From an uncultured Lentisphaerota bacterium (lineage in GTDB: Bacteria > Verrucomicrobiota > Lentisphaeria > Oligosphaerales > CAITYL01): DNA of 64,000 nt. Of this stretch, positions 22,202 through 30,285 are shown piece after piece (the first letter of the stretch is position 1; each line of letters begins with the position of its first letter). Made by a program: the position numbers and the translations under genes. Below the pieces are notes generated by a model. That model saw only the letters and a list, made by a program, of their open reading frames with translations. It had not been told where the DNA came from and did no database searches. The stretch covers positions 1 to 64,000 of the forward strand of contig CAIXRA010000076.1 in the NCBI GenBank assembly GCA_903921725.1. Reading direction: 5' to 3'.

Positions 22202-24643
22202 TCACATATTTTTTTGGGCGTCCGCCGGCGGGGGCTGCGGCGTTTTTTCCGGGCCGGATTCCGCAGGTGGAAGCCCCTTTACCAGCGGGTCGTCCTTCCG
22301 CATCTCGGCAAAGGCGGGATAGCGCACCGCCAGTTCGTGCCAGGTCGTCCGCGCCTCCACGCCCTGTTTCTGCGCCACCAGGATCTGCACCGCCAGGAAC
22401 ATGGTCTTGGGCGTATATGCCGGGTCGTCGCCGAGCACGAAGCCGCCAACCGCCTGCTCCAGCGCCTGGCGGAGCCGCCCCTCCCGGTGGAAAATCTGTG
22501 CCAGCCCCCAGCGTGAACGGGCGGCCGCCTCACCGCCCCCTCCCAGCTTCAGCGCCTGCTGGAAGAAGGCGACGGCGCGGTCGCCCTGCCCGGCCTGCGC
22601 CGCCCATTCGCCGAGCAGCGAGGCCACCTCGGCCTGCACCGCCGCCGGCGCGGCCGCGGCGCGGGGTGGCGACGGCAGCAGGAGTTCCTCCCATGTCCTG
22701 ACCGCCTCCGCCGTACGGTTTGCCGCCAGCAGCACCCGCCCCAGCACGGCGCGGCCGCGGTCGGCCACGGCGGCTTCCGGACTGCGTTGGAGCAGGAGGC
22801 ACACCGCTTCGCTGACATCCAGGCGGCCGTGGTTGAAAAACAACGTTTCCAGCCGGAAAAGGAGTTCGGGCGAAAAGCGCGGACGCACCGGCTCCGGGAG
22901 CGCCAGCAGCTCACGGAAGAGCGCCAGCGCCTCCTCCTCCCGCCGCTGGTCGAGCAGCGAGGCCGCCAGATAAAAGTTCGCCTCCGCCCGCCCCGCCGTG
23001 TCCTCTCTCAGCGCGGCAACGGCCTCCCGAAGCGCCTTCTCCGCTTCGGCGTGCTTCTGCTGCAGGTGGGCGAGAAACCCGGAGAAGAGCAGGATGCGTC
23101 CCCGTGACTCGCCCCCGGCGGCGGCCAGCTCCTTCACCAGGGCCGCCGCCGCGTCGTACTTCCCCCGCTCCGCCTCCACCTCGGCCAGGCGCAAGGTGGC
23201 GGTCCGCGCCGCCGGCGAGCCGGCGAACTGTCCGCGGAGCTTCTGGAAATCGGCGGCGGCGGCGTCCAGGGAACCGCACTCGCGCTCCACCTCGCCGGCA
23301 CGCAGGAGCTTGGCCCCCCGGTCCGCCACATCGGTCCGGCCGGCCAGCGCGCGGTATACCGCCGCCAGCTCCCTCCGCGGCTTCTGCATCCGCCCGAGGC
23401 AGTCGCCGAAACGTCCGGCGCACGCATCTAGGAAAAACCAGTCGCCCGAGAAGGAATCCAGCGCCTGCCGCAGCGCCGCGGCCGCATCCGCCCACTTTTC
23501 CTGATGGCAGAGCGCCTCGCCTTGGAAATAGAGGATGTCCGCCTTCTCCGGCGCCTTCGGGTAGTCCCCGAGGAACGCCCGCCCCGCCGCCAGCGTCTCC
23601 TCCCATTTCTCCAGTCCGGCCAGGCAGAACACGGCCCGGTGGCGCGCCAGACGTAGGTATTCCCCGTCCGAGCCGGCCTGCTGCTGCATGCCCTGGAAAA
23701 GGGCGAGCGCCTCGCCGAATTTCCGCTGGCCGGCCAGGCACAACCCCTTGAGGTACAGGGTGTCGGACCCGCCGCCACGCCCCGCCCAGTTGCCGCGCCA
23801 TTCATCCGCCAGCGCGGCGGCCTTCGCGTACTCTCCCGAATGGAACAAGGCCCAGGCCCGGCGGCGCCCCGCCTCCATCGCCCAGCAGCCGGACGGGAAT
23901 TCCTTCAGCATCCGGCCGTATCCTTCCACGGCCGCCGGATAATCGCGCTTCAGAAAGGCGATCTCCGCAAGCCGGTACAGCGCTTCCTCGCGCAGCGTGG
24001 CGGGGGCTGGTGCCGCGCCGGCCAGCCGGCGGTAGGCGGCCTCCGCCCCGGCCAGGTCGTTTTTCTGCTGCCGGAGCACACCTTCGCCCAACGCCGCATA
24101 GGCGCGGAACGGACGGTCCGCCGCGGGCGGCAGTCCGGCGAGCTTGGCGAGCGCCTCCAGGGCGGCGTCAGTTCGACCATCCTTCGCATCCGCCTGGGCC
24201 AGGAAGTAGGCCGCCGCCTCTCGCGTCGCCGGATCCGCCGTCTCCCCCGCAAGCCCGGCGAGGATTGCCCGCGCACCCGCGGCGTCGTCCTTGCCGATCA
24301 GGATTTCGCACTTCAGCAGGAGGAGCGCGGGGACTTTCGGATGCCCCGGCCAGCGCTGGCGGAAGCGGTCGATGGTGGCGACGGCCTCGTCCGCCTTCCC
24401 GCCGGCACGCAGACACTCCAGCAGCAGCAGTGTCGCCTGTGGGGCGCGCGGATGGTCGGGGTTGGCCTGGAGGAATTTCTGGAGTTCGGCCTTCGCTAGG
24501 TCGTGGAAGTTTCGGCTGACCAGCCCTTCGGCCAGCCGCATCTGCTCCTCCGCCGCGTCGGCTTCCGCCGCCCGGATGGGGCCGGCGGCCAGCAGGCAGC
24601 CAACCGCCAGCACGAAACGGAGTTGTGGGAAAAAACAGCGCAT
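22202..24643 (-). CDS. Secreted tetratricopeptide-repeat protein
   Basis: The 813-residue protein has a signal peptide (residues about 1-25, ending IRAAEA) and is built almost wholly of Ala/Leu-rich TPR-like helical pairs, for example AEEQMRLAEGLVSRNFHDLA and KAELQKFLQANPDHPRA. This makes it a likely periplasmic scaffold. ATG 24643 has an AAGGG site upstream. It follows exbB and exbD with a 50-bp gap, an order common for YbgF/CpoB-type periplasmic partners of Tol-like systems, though this protein is far larger. No catalytic residues are visible. Confidence 0.82.
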   Translation of the reverse strand: MRCFFPQLRFVLAVGCLLAAGPIRAAEADAAEEQMRLAEGLVSRNFHDLAKAELQKFLQANPDHPRAPQATLLLLECLRAGGKADEAVATIDRFRQRWPGHPKVPALLLLKCEILIGKDDAAGARAILAGLAGETADPATREAAAYFLAQADAKDGRTDAALEALAKLAGLPPAADRPFRAYAALGEGVLRQQKNDLAGAEAAYRRLAGAAPAPATLREEALYRLAEIAFLKRDYPAAVEGYGRMLKEFPSGCWAMEAGRRRAWALFHSGEYAKAAALADEWRGNWAGRGGGSDTLYLKGLCLAGQRKFGEALALFQGMQQQAGSDGEYLRLARHRAVFCLAGLEKWEETLAAGRAFLGDYPKAPEKADILYFQGEALCHQEKWADAAAALRQALDSFSGDWFFLDACAGRFGDCLGRMQKPRRELAAVYRALAGRTDVADRGAKLLRAGEVERECGSLDAAAADFQKLRGQFAGSPAARTATLRLAEVEAERGKYDAAAALVKELAAAGGESRGRILLFSGFLAHLQQKHAEAEKALREAVAALREDTAGRAEANFYLAASLLDQRREEEALALFRELLALPEPVRPRFSPELLFRLETLFFNHGRLDVSEAVCLLLQRSPEAAVADRGRAVLGRVLLAANRTAEAVRTWEELLLPSPPRAAAAPAAVQAEVASLLGEWAAQAGQGDRAVAFFQQALKLGGGGEAAARSRWGLAQIFHREGRLRQALEQAVGGFVLGDDPAYTPKTMFLAVQILVAQKQGVEARTTWHELAVRYPAFAEMRKDDPLVKGLPPAESGPEKTPQPPPADAQKNM

Positions 24644-24693
24644 GATGCACCCTTCAGCAAAAAAGAGCGGACGGCGGGCGGGCGCCCGGCCGG

Positions 24694-25116
24694 TCATTCC
24701 CCGTCCGCGCCCGGCAGCGTGGCGAACGAGATGTTCCAGATGTCCACCTTGCGGCAGACGTCGAGGACGGCGACCACCCTGGCGTGCGGCGTCTTCCCGT
24801 CGGCGCGGATGATTACCGGCTGGTCGCGAAACTCGTGGGCGACCTGCCCCAGCAACGCCTCCAGCCGCGGCAGCGCCATCTCCACGTTGCGGATGAAGAC
24901 GCGCCCGGCGGCGTCAATGTTGACAATGACCTCCCCCACGTTGCGCACCGCGGGCACGCTCGTGTCCGAGGTCGGCACCGTCAGGTCCATGCGCGTTTCA
25001 CGGCGCGCCGAGACCGATGTCACCATGAAGAAAATCAGCAGCGTCAGCAGGATGTCCAGCAGCGGCGCAATCTGGAACCCGACGTTTGGCGTATGGAGAT
25101 TTTTCCTGAAATTCAT
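24694..25116 (-). CDS. ExbD/TolR-family biopolymer transport protein
   Basis: The 140-residue protein has one N-terminal transmembrane helix with the conserved LLDILLTLLIFFMVTS segment; the Asp is the proton-carrying residue of the family. A periplasmic domain follows (about 45-140) with VIIRADGKTPHARVVAVLD, the ExbD C-terminal motif. I prefer ATG 25116, with AAGGGG upstream, over a TTG two codons earlier. It works with the ExbB protein 35 bp upstream to couple the proton-motive force to the envelope. Whether the partner is TonB-like or Tol-like is not clear, as neither tonB nor tolA is present here. Confidence 0.92.
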   Translation of the reverse strand: MNFRKNLHTPNVGFQIAPLLDILLTLLIFFMVTSVSARRETRMDLTVPTSDTSVPAVRNVGEVIVNIDAAGRVFIRNVEMALPRLEALLGQVAHEFRDQPVIIRADGKTPHARVVAVLDVCRKVDIWNISFATLPGADGE

Positions 25117-25151
25117 GCGCAAAGCCCCTTGCGGCGTTCAGCGCCGCCGCG

Positions 25152-25907
25152 TCACTTCGACTTCGGAGGATTGTTCAGCGCGAAGCAGAGCCGGCGCAGG
25201 ATGCGGCCACAGTTGCTCTCCAGCCCGGAGACCAGCGCCAGCACGCGGCTGCGGAACATGGCGTACAGCAGCATGGAGGGAATCGCCAGCACCAGACCGC
25301 CGGCGGTGCAGATCAACGCCTGCGCCACGCCGTGGGCCAGTTCCGTCGGAATCACGCTGCCCAGCTCCGTGCGCATCCCGGCAAAGGAGCGGATCATGCC
25401 GAACACCGTGCCGAGCAGCCCCACCATCGGCGCGACCACGCCGATGTCCAACAGGTACTGCACCCGGCTCCACATGACACCCGACTGCCGAGCGCCCTCG
25501 TCTTCCACCGCGCCGCTCAGCAGCTCGTAGTCCGCCTTGAGGTCCATCTCGTACTGTTCCAGCGCGTTCAGGATCATCTTCGCCGCCGGAGCCTCGCTGC
25601 CCAGGCAGAGGTCGCGCATTTCCTTGACCTTGCCCTCGGCCGCCGCCACCTCGAGCTTGCGCAGGAGAAGTTCAGGGAAGAGCGCGTCGGGACGCAGCGT
25701 GAAGGAGAAATAGAATGTCAACGAGAGCGCCACCACGGAGAGCGCGACAAGAATGTACATCGTCCAGCCCGCCGCCCGCAGCAGATCCATGAAGGAGGTC
25801 AGGGACGCCCCGTCCGCCGCCGGAGCGGCCGCCGCCGGCGACGCGGCAAACACCGCGCCCGCCGCCACCAGAAAAACCACCGCGCACACACTTGCGATCC
25901 GCTTCAT
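25152..25907 (-). CDS. ExbB/TolQ/MotA-family proton channel protein
   Basis: The 251-residue protein starts with a hydrophobic signal-like segment (about 5-28), then an Ala-rich linker and three transmembrane helices at about 47-72, 150-172 and 195-220. GVVAPMVGLLGTVFGMI and the Gly-rich third helix are the conserved channel segments. The extra N-terminal signal-like segment is seen in many PVC and deltaproteobacterial ExbB proteins. First gene of the exbB-exbD-TPR group; an AAGGGG site precedes the ATG. Confidence 0.92.
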   Translation of the reverse strand: MKRIASVCAVVFLVAAGAVFAASPAAAAPAADGASLTSFMDLLRAAGWTMYILVALSVVALSLTFYFSFTLRPDALFPELLLRKLEVAAAEGKVKEMRDLCLGSEAPAAKMILNALEQYEMDLKADYELLSGAVEDEGARQSGVMWSRVQYLLDIGVVAPMVGLLGTVFGMIRSFAGMRTELGSVIPTELAHGVAQALICTAGGLVLAIPSMLLYAMFRSRVLALVSGLESNCGRILRRLCFALNNPPKSK

Positions 25908-26035
25908 GATGCATCCCCTTCGGATTTCTCCATCGAACGGCGCGATTCCCGCACCCGGTCAAACAATCCGGCACAACAGGCTTCAACCGTACCCGAAAAA
26001 CGCATGCTTTCAAGCATCCGCCAATGTTTTGATGC

Positions 26036-26056
26036 AAAAAATCGCGCACACCGCGC
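26036..26056 (-). terminator. Possible weak terminator
   Basis: On the minus strand a short GCGC/GCGC hairpin with a 5-base loop is followed by ATTTTTT, just after the stop of the 26067-26501 gene. The stem is only four to five base pairs. Confidence 0.35.
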
Positions 26057-26066
26057 CATCCCCGCG

Positions 26067-26501
26067 TCAGCCGCCCTCCGCCGCCCGCACCTCCCGCCAC
26101 AGTTCCGCGACCGGCACCGCTTCCTCCGGCGAGCACAGGCTGACGGTCACGACCGAGGTGATGCGGAACTCCGGCGCATCCAGCGCAATCAGACGGCGCA
26201 ACAGGTCGGCGTCGGCCATGAAAGAAACTGCCGGCTCACCGCCGCGCAGATATCCGACCCTGTACGCGTTTTCCTCCGGACGTTTCAGCGCGCGCAGCCT
26301 GATCTCCGCACGCGGCACGTCGGCGCCGGCCCTCTTCGCCGGCTTCTTCCGGCGCAGCGACGGCAGCTCCGGCAGCGGCGGGAACGGATACGGCGCCCCC
26401 AGAATTCCCTGGATCTGCCGTTCGCATTCCGCCACCCGGACAAAGGCCTCGTCCCGCTGCAGGAGCAGGTCGGCCAGCCGAATTTTATCGGAAATGTCCA
26501 T
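26067..26501 (-). CDS. Conserved-looking protein of unknown function, paralogue of 26673-27044
   Basis: The 144-residue protein begins with an amphipathic helix (about 5-32, IRLADLLLQRDEAFVRVAECERQ), then a Pro-rich bend (PYPFPPLPELP), a basic stretch and a beta-rich C-terminal domain (about 65-140). The helix plus Pro-rich element matches the layout of the neighbour at 26673-27044, so I infer a shared origin. No signal peptide or enzyme motif is visible. No clear ribosome site precedes the ATG; the MITE-like element ends 20 bases upstream. I do not recognise the family. Confidence 0.65.
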   Translation of the reverse strand: MDISDKIRLADLLLQRDEAFVRVAECERQIQGILGAPYPFPPLPELPSLRRKKPAKRAGADVPRAEIRLRALKRPEENAYRVGYLRGGEPAVSFMADADLLRRLIALDAPEFRITSVVTVSLCSPEEAVPVAELWREVRAAEGG

Positions 26502-26520
26502 CGTGGTGATTTACGTCTTA

Positions 26521-26660
26521 CGTTTGTTGTACCGCGCTTTAGGCGGCCTGACGTTGGTTGGGGGAAAAGTCCAAGAATCGAGGATAACGCGGTTGTTCCC
26601 TATGTTTGCGGTTGCTGCTTTGGACTGCGTGCGGCCGCCTGAAGCGCGGTACAACAAACA
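26521..26660. mobile_element. MITE-like inverted-repeat element B (140 bp)
   Basis: Terminal inverted repeats of 28 bp (26521-26548 and 26633-26660) match at 26 positions; both ends read CGTTTGTTGTACCGCGCTTT or close to it, then AGGCGGCC. The 84-bp centre encodes nothing. It sits exactly between two related small genes, 12 bases after one stop and 19 bases before the next start. Confidence 0.75.
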
Positions 26661-26672
26661 AAGGCCCCCACT

Positions 26673-27044
26673 TCACTCCTCGGCCTTCCCGGCATTGCCC
26701 TTCTCTTCTTCCTCGTCGCCATCCTCCGCGGCGGGCGCGGCGGATTTCCTGGCGCCCGCAGACTTCGCCGCCGCGGATTCCCCACCCTTGCGGGCGGCGG
26801 GTTCCAGCTTCGGGATGCCGGCGACCGGCGCGGGCGGCGGCGGATAGAGGAAGACGCCCTCCTCGCCGATCACCGTTTCGACCTGGCCTTCCAGCTCAAG
26901 GATCTTGCGGTAGGCCGCCTCGCGCTCCGCCAGCAGACCGTCAATCTTCACGCGCGCCTCGTGCGCCGCCTGGATCACCTCGGCGTCCGCGCCCATGACG
27001 ATCTCCACGAAGCTCAGCTTCCGGGGATTCGGTTTCTGTGCCAT
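26673..27044 (-). CDS. Small acidic-tailed protein of unknown function
   Basis: The 123-residue protein has a helix at about 20-58 (HEARVKIDGLLAEREAAYRK, then ILELEGQVETVIG), a short FLYPPPPAPV bend and a low-complexity tail of Ala, Lys and Glu that ends in an acidic run. The helix and Pro bend resemble the first 45 residues of the protein at 26067-26501. A good AAGGAG site precedes the ATG. The leader upstream shares about 20 bases with the argH leader. I do not recognise the family; a coiled-coil adaptor is plausible. Confidence 0.68.
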   Translation of the reverse strand: MAQKPNPRKLSFVEIVMGADAEVIQAAHEARVKIDGLLAEREAAYRKILELEGQVETVIGEEGVFLYPPPPAPVAGIPKLEPAARKGGESAAAKSAGARKSAAPAAEDGDEEEEKGNAGKAEE

Positions 27045-27136
27045 GACTCATGTCTCCTTCTTGAAAAACCTGAAGAATGTCCGCGGATTGCGCAAATCTC
27101 ACGAATGAGCCTTTCGGCCGCCCAACCGCCCGTTCT

Positions 27137-27328
27137 TCCGCGCCGCCGTTCGTTCCTCGTTCCGTTCGTCCGTGCCCTGATTCGTCCGTTGTTCCGCTCT
27201 TCCGCGCCGCCGTTCGTCCCTCGTTCCGGTCGTCCGTGCCCTGATTCGTCCGTTGTTCCGCTCTTCCGCGCCGCCGTTCGTTCCTCGTTCCGGTCGTCCG
27301 TGCCCTGATTCTTCCGTCGTTCCGTTCT
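27137..27328. repeat. Minisatellite, 64-bp period, 3 copies
   Basis: Three nearly identical 64-bp units start at 27137, 27201 and 27265; they differ at only a few positions (mainly TTC/TCC and GTT/GGT changes). Each is built of TTCCG-type subrepeats. The array begins 22 bases after the stop of the LRV gene on the minus strand and lies ahead of the 27044 start. Apparent frames through it are repeat artefacts. Confidence 0.9.
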
Positions 27329-27350
27329 TCCGTCATCTTCCGTACTGCCG

Positions 27351-28820
27351 TCATTTTCCAACAGCGTTCTTGATGATCCGCTTCAGCGCCTGCCTCACGG
27401 TCGGCTCCGCCGGTTCCGCGCGGCGCACGTTTCCGGCCTCGATCGCGTCCAACCGCTTCCGCGCCCGCGCCACCGTTTCCGGGTCGGAATCCGTCACCAG
27501 AAACCCCGCCGTCCGCTCCGGCAGCGCCGTGTTCGCCGCGAGGGCGCGCCGCACCTCCGGCACGGGATCGATCGCCAGCTTCGCCAGCGAGGAACGCGGC
27601 AGCGCATGCGCCCCGGCCGCAAAGGCGCGCAGCATCGGCACGGCATGTGCCGCCCAGCCTTCCGCCAGCTCCGCGTCCAGCTCGTCAAACGCCACGCCAT
27701 TCATAGCCATGAAATAGGCGACCGCTTCACCGCCCGCCGCCAGCAGCAGCGCCTTCTGCTCCGCCGTCAGCCCCGCCCGCGCCGCCAGAAGCTTCGCCAG
27801 TTGCGGATCCTCTGCGGCATGGTCGCACAGCTCCAGCAGTTCGGCCTCGCCCAGCACCGGGTTCTGCGCCAGCGTGCGGCGGACCAGATGATCCCCTGAA
27901 TCGAGAAGCCGCCACAGCGCGTCCGCGCCGACGGCCGGGTTCGCCGCCAGCGCCAGCCGCACCTCCGGCGCGGCGTCCGCCGCCAGCCGCTCCTGCACCG
28001 CCGGCGGCAGCCCCGGCTTCGATGCCACGGCCGTGCGGACCGCGACGCTGCCGTGCGTCCCAAGCCCGTGCGCTTCGTCCGGCGACAGCGACTTCCGCCG
28101 CGCCAGCGCCAGCTCCTGAATCGCCAGGTTCCGGCTGAGGCAGAGCGATTCCAGCGCCTTCGCGGGAAGCTCCTCCCGCTGCAACAGGAAAAACTGCGTA
28201 TAAAAATCATCCGCATCCGCCCACTCGAGCAGCACGGCGTCGTCCACCCTGGCCCCGGCCACCGCCGCCGCGCGCACCAGCAGATCCCCGTCGTGCTGCA
28301 ACAACGCCAGCGCGCCCGGATCGAGCCTGGCACGGCGCAGCAGCGCGGTGCGCACGAACGGCACCGAATCCTCCGCCAGCTTCGCCTGGAGCGCCGGCGG
28401 CAGCACCGGGTTCGCCGCCAGTCGGCAGCGGACTTCGGGCGACGGCGAGGCGAGCAGTGCTTCCGCCAGCTCCGGCGCGAGGCGCCCCGAACCGGCGAGC
28501 AGCGCCTGCGTCCCGCCGTCCCCTGCGCCCAGCAGTTTCTGAAGCGACTCAGCCGGCGTGCGCGGATGTTTCACCAGCGCCGCCGTGACCTCGGGCGGCA
28601 ACGTGCCGGCCGCCGCGGACTCCGCAAGCACATCCAGCGCCGCGGACGGCGTCTCCGGCCACAACGCCAGGAACAGCGCCTCCATCTCCGTTGCGGACTC
28701 CGCAAACTGCCGGAGCAGGCGCGAGGGAATGACCTTCCCCTTGAACGCCTTCACCGTCTCCGATGCGCCCAGCGCATCCAGGCTTTCGCGCAGCTCCTCG
28801 ATTGTAATGACCGGCGGCAT
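27351..28820 (-). CDS. LRV/HEAT-like repeat protein
   Basis: The 489-residue cytosolic protein consists largely of 24-26-residue helical repeats with the pattern VR-x-ALAANP-x-LP, e.g. VRCRLAANPVLPPALQAKL, VRLALAANPAV and VRRALAANTALPE. This matches leucine-rich-variant (LRV) repeats, which form right-handed superhelices for protein binding. There is no signal peptide, membrane segment or Cys cluster of the nitrogen-fixation LRV proteins. I use ATG 28820; an ATG at 28832 would add four residues. The gene's partner is unknown; it is followed by the minisatellite and the two small paralogues on the same strand. Confidence 0.78.
   Translation of the reverse strand: MPPVITIEELRESLDALGASETVKAFKGKVIPSRLLRQFAESATEMEALFLALWPETPSAALDVLAESAAAGTLPPEVTAALVKHPRTPAESLQKLLGAGDGGTQALLAGSGRLAPELAEALLASPSPEVRCRLAANPVLPPALQAKLAEDSVPFVRTALLRRARLDPGALALLQHDGDLLVRAAAVAGARVDDAVLLEWADADDFYTQFFLLQREELPAKALESLCLSRNLAIQELALARRKSLSPDEAHGLGTHGSVAVRTAVASKPGLPPAVQERLAADAAPEVRLALAANPAVGADALWRLLDSGDHLVRRTLAQNPVLGEAELLELCDHAAEDPQLAKLLAARAGLTAEQKALLLAAGGEAVAYFMAMNGVAFDELDAELAEGWAAHAVPMLRAFAAGAHALPRSSLAKLAIDPVPEVRRALAANTALPERTAGFLVTDSDPETVARARKRLDAIEAGNVRRAEPAEPTVRQALKRIIKNAVGK
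28692..28704. repeat. 13-bp near-palindrome, copy in the LRV gene
   Basis: This exact copy encodes part of F-A-E-S-A-T. A one-mismatch copy in the same gene (28614-28626) encodes A-E-S-A-A. The amino acids differ from those of the copy in queG, so selection is at the DNA level. Confidence 0.75.
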
Positions 28821-29029
28821 ATGGAAAAGCATCAACCCAAAATCAGAGAGGAAAAACCGCGCGCCGGCGGGATGCCGGGCACGCTCCCGCATAGCATACA
28901 CGGCAGGCGAAGCCTTGCAACCGGGCCCGGCGGCCGAGCCCAATGCCGTCCGTGCACATGATTCCCTCAAGGCGCAAAAAACAGCCGTCCCGGAATGCAT
29001 CGTGGTGAAGGCGGGGGCAAACCGCCCGT

Positions 29030-30058
29030 TCACTTCACAAACTGGATCTCTTCCACCCCCAAATACATATGGTATGCGGAGTAGTGGCGCTGCGTGCCGA
29101 CAATCTCCACCCAAAAAAACGAGGAAGGTGTTTTCATGTTCAGCGTGACTTCCACCCAGCCGAAACCGCGGTTCGGGGATGGCTTGTTTTGGCCAATCAG
29201 CTCGCCTTGCTTCGCCTTGGTTCCGTCGTAGACGTTGACGGCGGTCGCCATGGACTGGGAAACGAAGATGCGAAAGGTTTTCATTTTCACGGCATCTGGG
29301 AAACTGAAACAGATTTTCGTGGGATCGTCGCAGAGTGAAATCCTATACCCGGCCATGCCTTTCCTGCCCTTGTCCCACAGTCCGTCGGTCAGCTTATCGC
29401 ACGCATTGTCACCAGTCGCGCGCCCCTTATAGAAATAGTTGACCGCCTTCCGCTGTTCGTCCCAATTGAAGAGCTTCTTCTCGGCCGGTTTTTCCTTGGA
29501 GTCGTCCGCCCCTTTCGCCCCGGCATTCGCGCCGCCGCCCACGGCTGCGGCAGGCGGCGGGGGCGTTGGCGGCGGCGGATTGGAAAAGGGCTTGAATTCA
29601 CCCTCGGCGAGGCCTTTCAGCAGACCGTCAAGGGAAACTTCGGTTCCGCGGTTTTTCGCCTTCGCCAGCGCCACAAGCGCCTTCTCGTTTTCCGGCTGCA
29701 CCAGCAGGGCAACGCGGCAGAACAGGACGCGCATGGGAAAAGAATAGGCGCCGTCCTGCGCCGCCTTCAGCAGGATGGCTGCGTACTGGGCGCCGCCATC
29801 CGCCAGGGCGACATTGTCCAGCGGCAGACTCTCCTCCAGTTTCGCCTGGAGGATCAGTGCCTTCTTGTTGTCTGGCGAAAGGGCCAGAGCGAACTTCAGG
29901 AGGCCTTCGCCTTCCGCACTCATGCGGGACTCCTTCAGCTTCGCCGTCGCCACAACGACGGCACCCTCGGCGAGGTCGTCCAGCGCGCCGGCCACAACGC
30001 ATTCCACCCCTCCCATGAAGACGAGTACACCCAACAGGAAACTGCATCTGCTCGACAT
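29030..30058 (-). CDS. Secreted protein with Pro-rich linker and discoidin-like C-terminus
   Basis: The 342-residue protein starts at ATG 30058, preceded by AGGAGG. It has a signal peptide (about 1-23), a helical region reminiscent of TPR repeats (about 30-150), a Pro/Ala/Gly linker (about 160-190) and a C-terminal beta-sandwich-like domain (about 205-342). The latter begins KLTDGLWD and includes VKMKTFRIFVSQS and a terminal VEEIQFVK, the pattern of F5/8 type C (discoidin) carbohydrate-binding modules. An extracellular glycan-associated role is likely. No catalytic motif is seen. Confidence 0.72.
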   Translation of the reverse strand: MSSRCSFLLGVLVFMGGVECVVAGALDDLAEGAVVVATAKLKESRMSAEGEGLLKFALALSPDNKKALILQAKLEESLPLDNVALADGGAQYAAILLKAAQDGAYSFPMRVLFCRVALLVQPENEKALVALAKAKNRGTEVSLDGLLKGLAEGEFKPFSNPPPPTPPPPAAAVGGGANAGAKGADDSKEKPAEKKLFNWDEQRKAVNYFYKGRATGDNACDKLTDGLWDKGRKGMAGYRISLCDDPTKICFSFPDAVKMKTFRIFVSQSMATAVNVYDGTKAKQGELIGQNKPSPNRGFGWVEVTLNMKTPSSFFWVEIVGTQRHYSAYHMYLGVEEIQFVK

Positions 30059-30097
30059 CCGGCGGACCTCCTGTTTACCGTGGAAATACAATCATCA

Positions 30098-30125
30098 AGC
30101 ATATCCGGCGCGTCCCCAATAGCAA
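30098..30125 (-). promoter_or_regulatory. Candidate sigma-70 promoter for the 29030-30058 gene
   Basis: On the minus strand TTGCTA (30120-30125) and TATGCT (30098-30103) are 16 bp apart. The start codon lies about 40 bases downstream. Confidence 0.5.
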
Positions 30126-30261
30126 GCCGCCAGTACAATCCTTGCACGATGCATTCGGAACTCCCGGCCTTGATCGTTACGGATTCCACGGGGACCTGAA
30201 AAATCCCCACGGTGGCCGCACCTGTGCCGCCATACACATTGGGCGGAAGCGTGCCGGCCCA

Positions 30262-30274
30262 TGCGGAGTCCGCA
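30262..30274. repeat. 13-bp near-palindrome, copy upstream of the AT-rich gene
   Basis: This exact copy directly abuts the AAGGAGA ribosome site of the gene starting at 30286, close to where the base composition changes. Confidence 0.75.
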
Positions 30275-30285
30275 AGGAGAATGTC

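Noticed and set aside
27137-27328. CRISPR array
   Set aside because: The repeat units are contiguous with no unique spacers, and no cas genes are near.
26941-27361. Frames rich in GTNGRIRARTNGT-like repeats
   Set aside because: They are translations of the 64-bp minisatellite and overlap the real gene ending at 26673.
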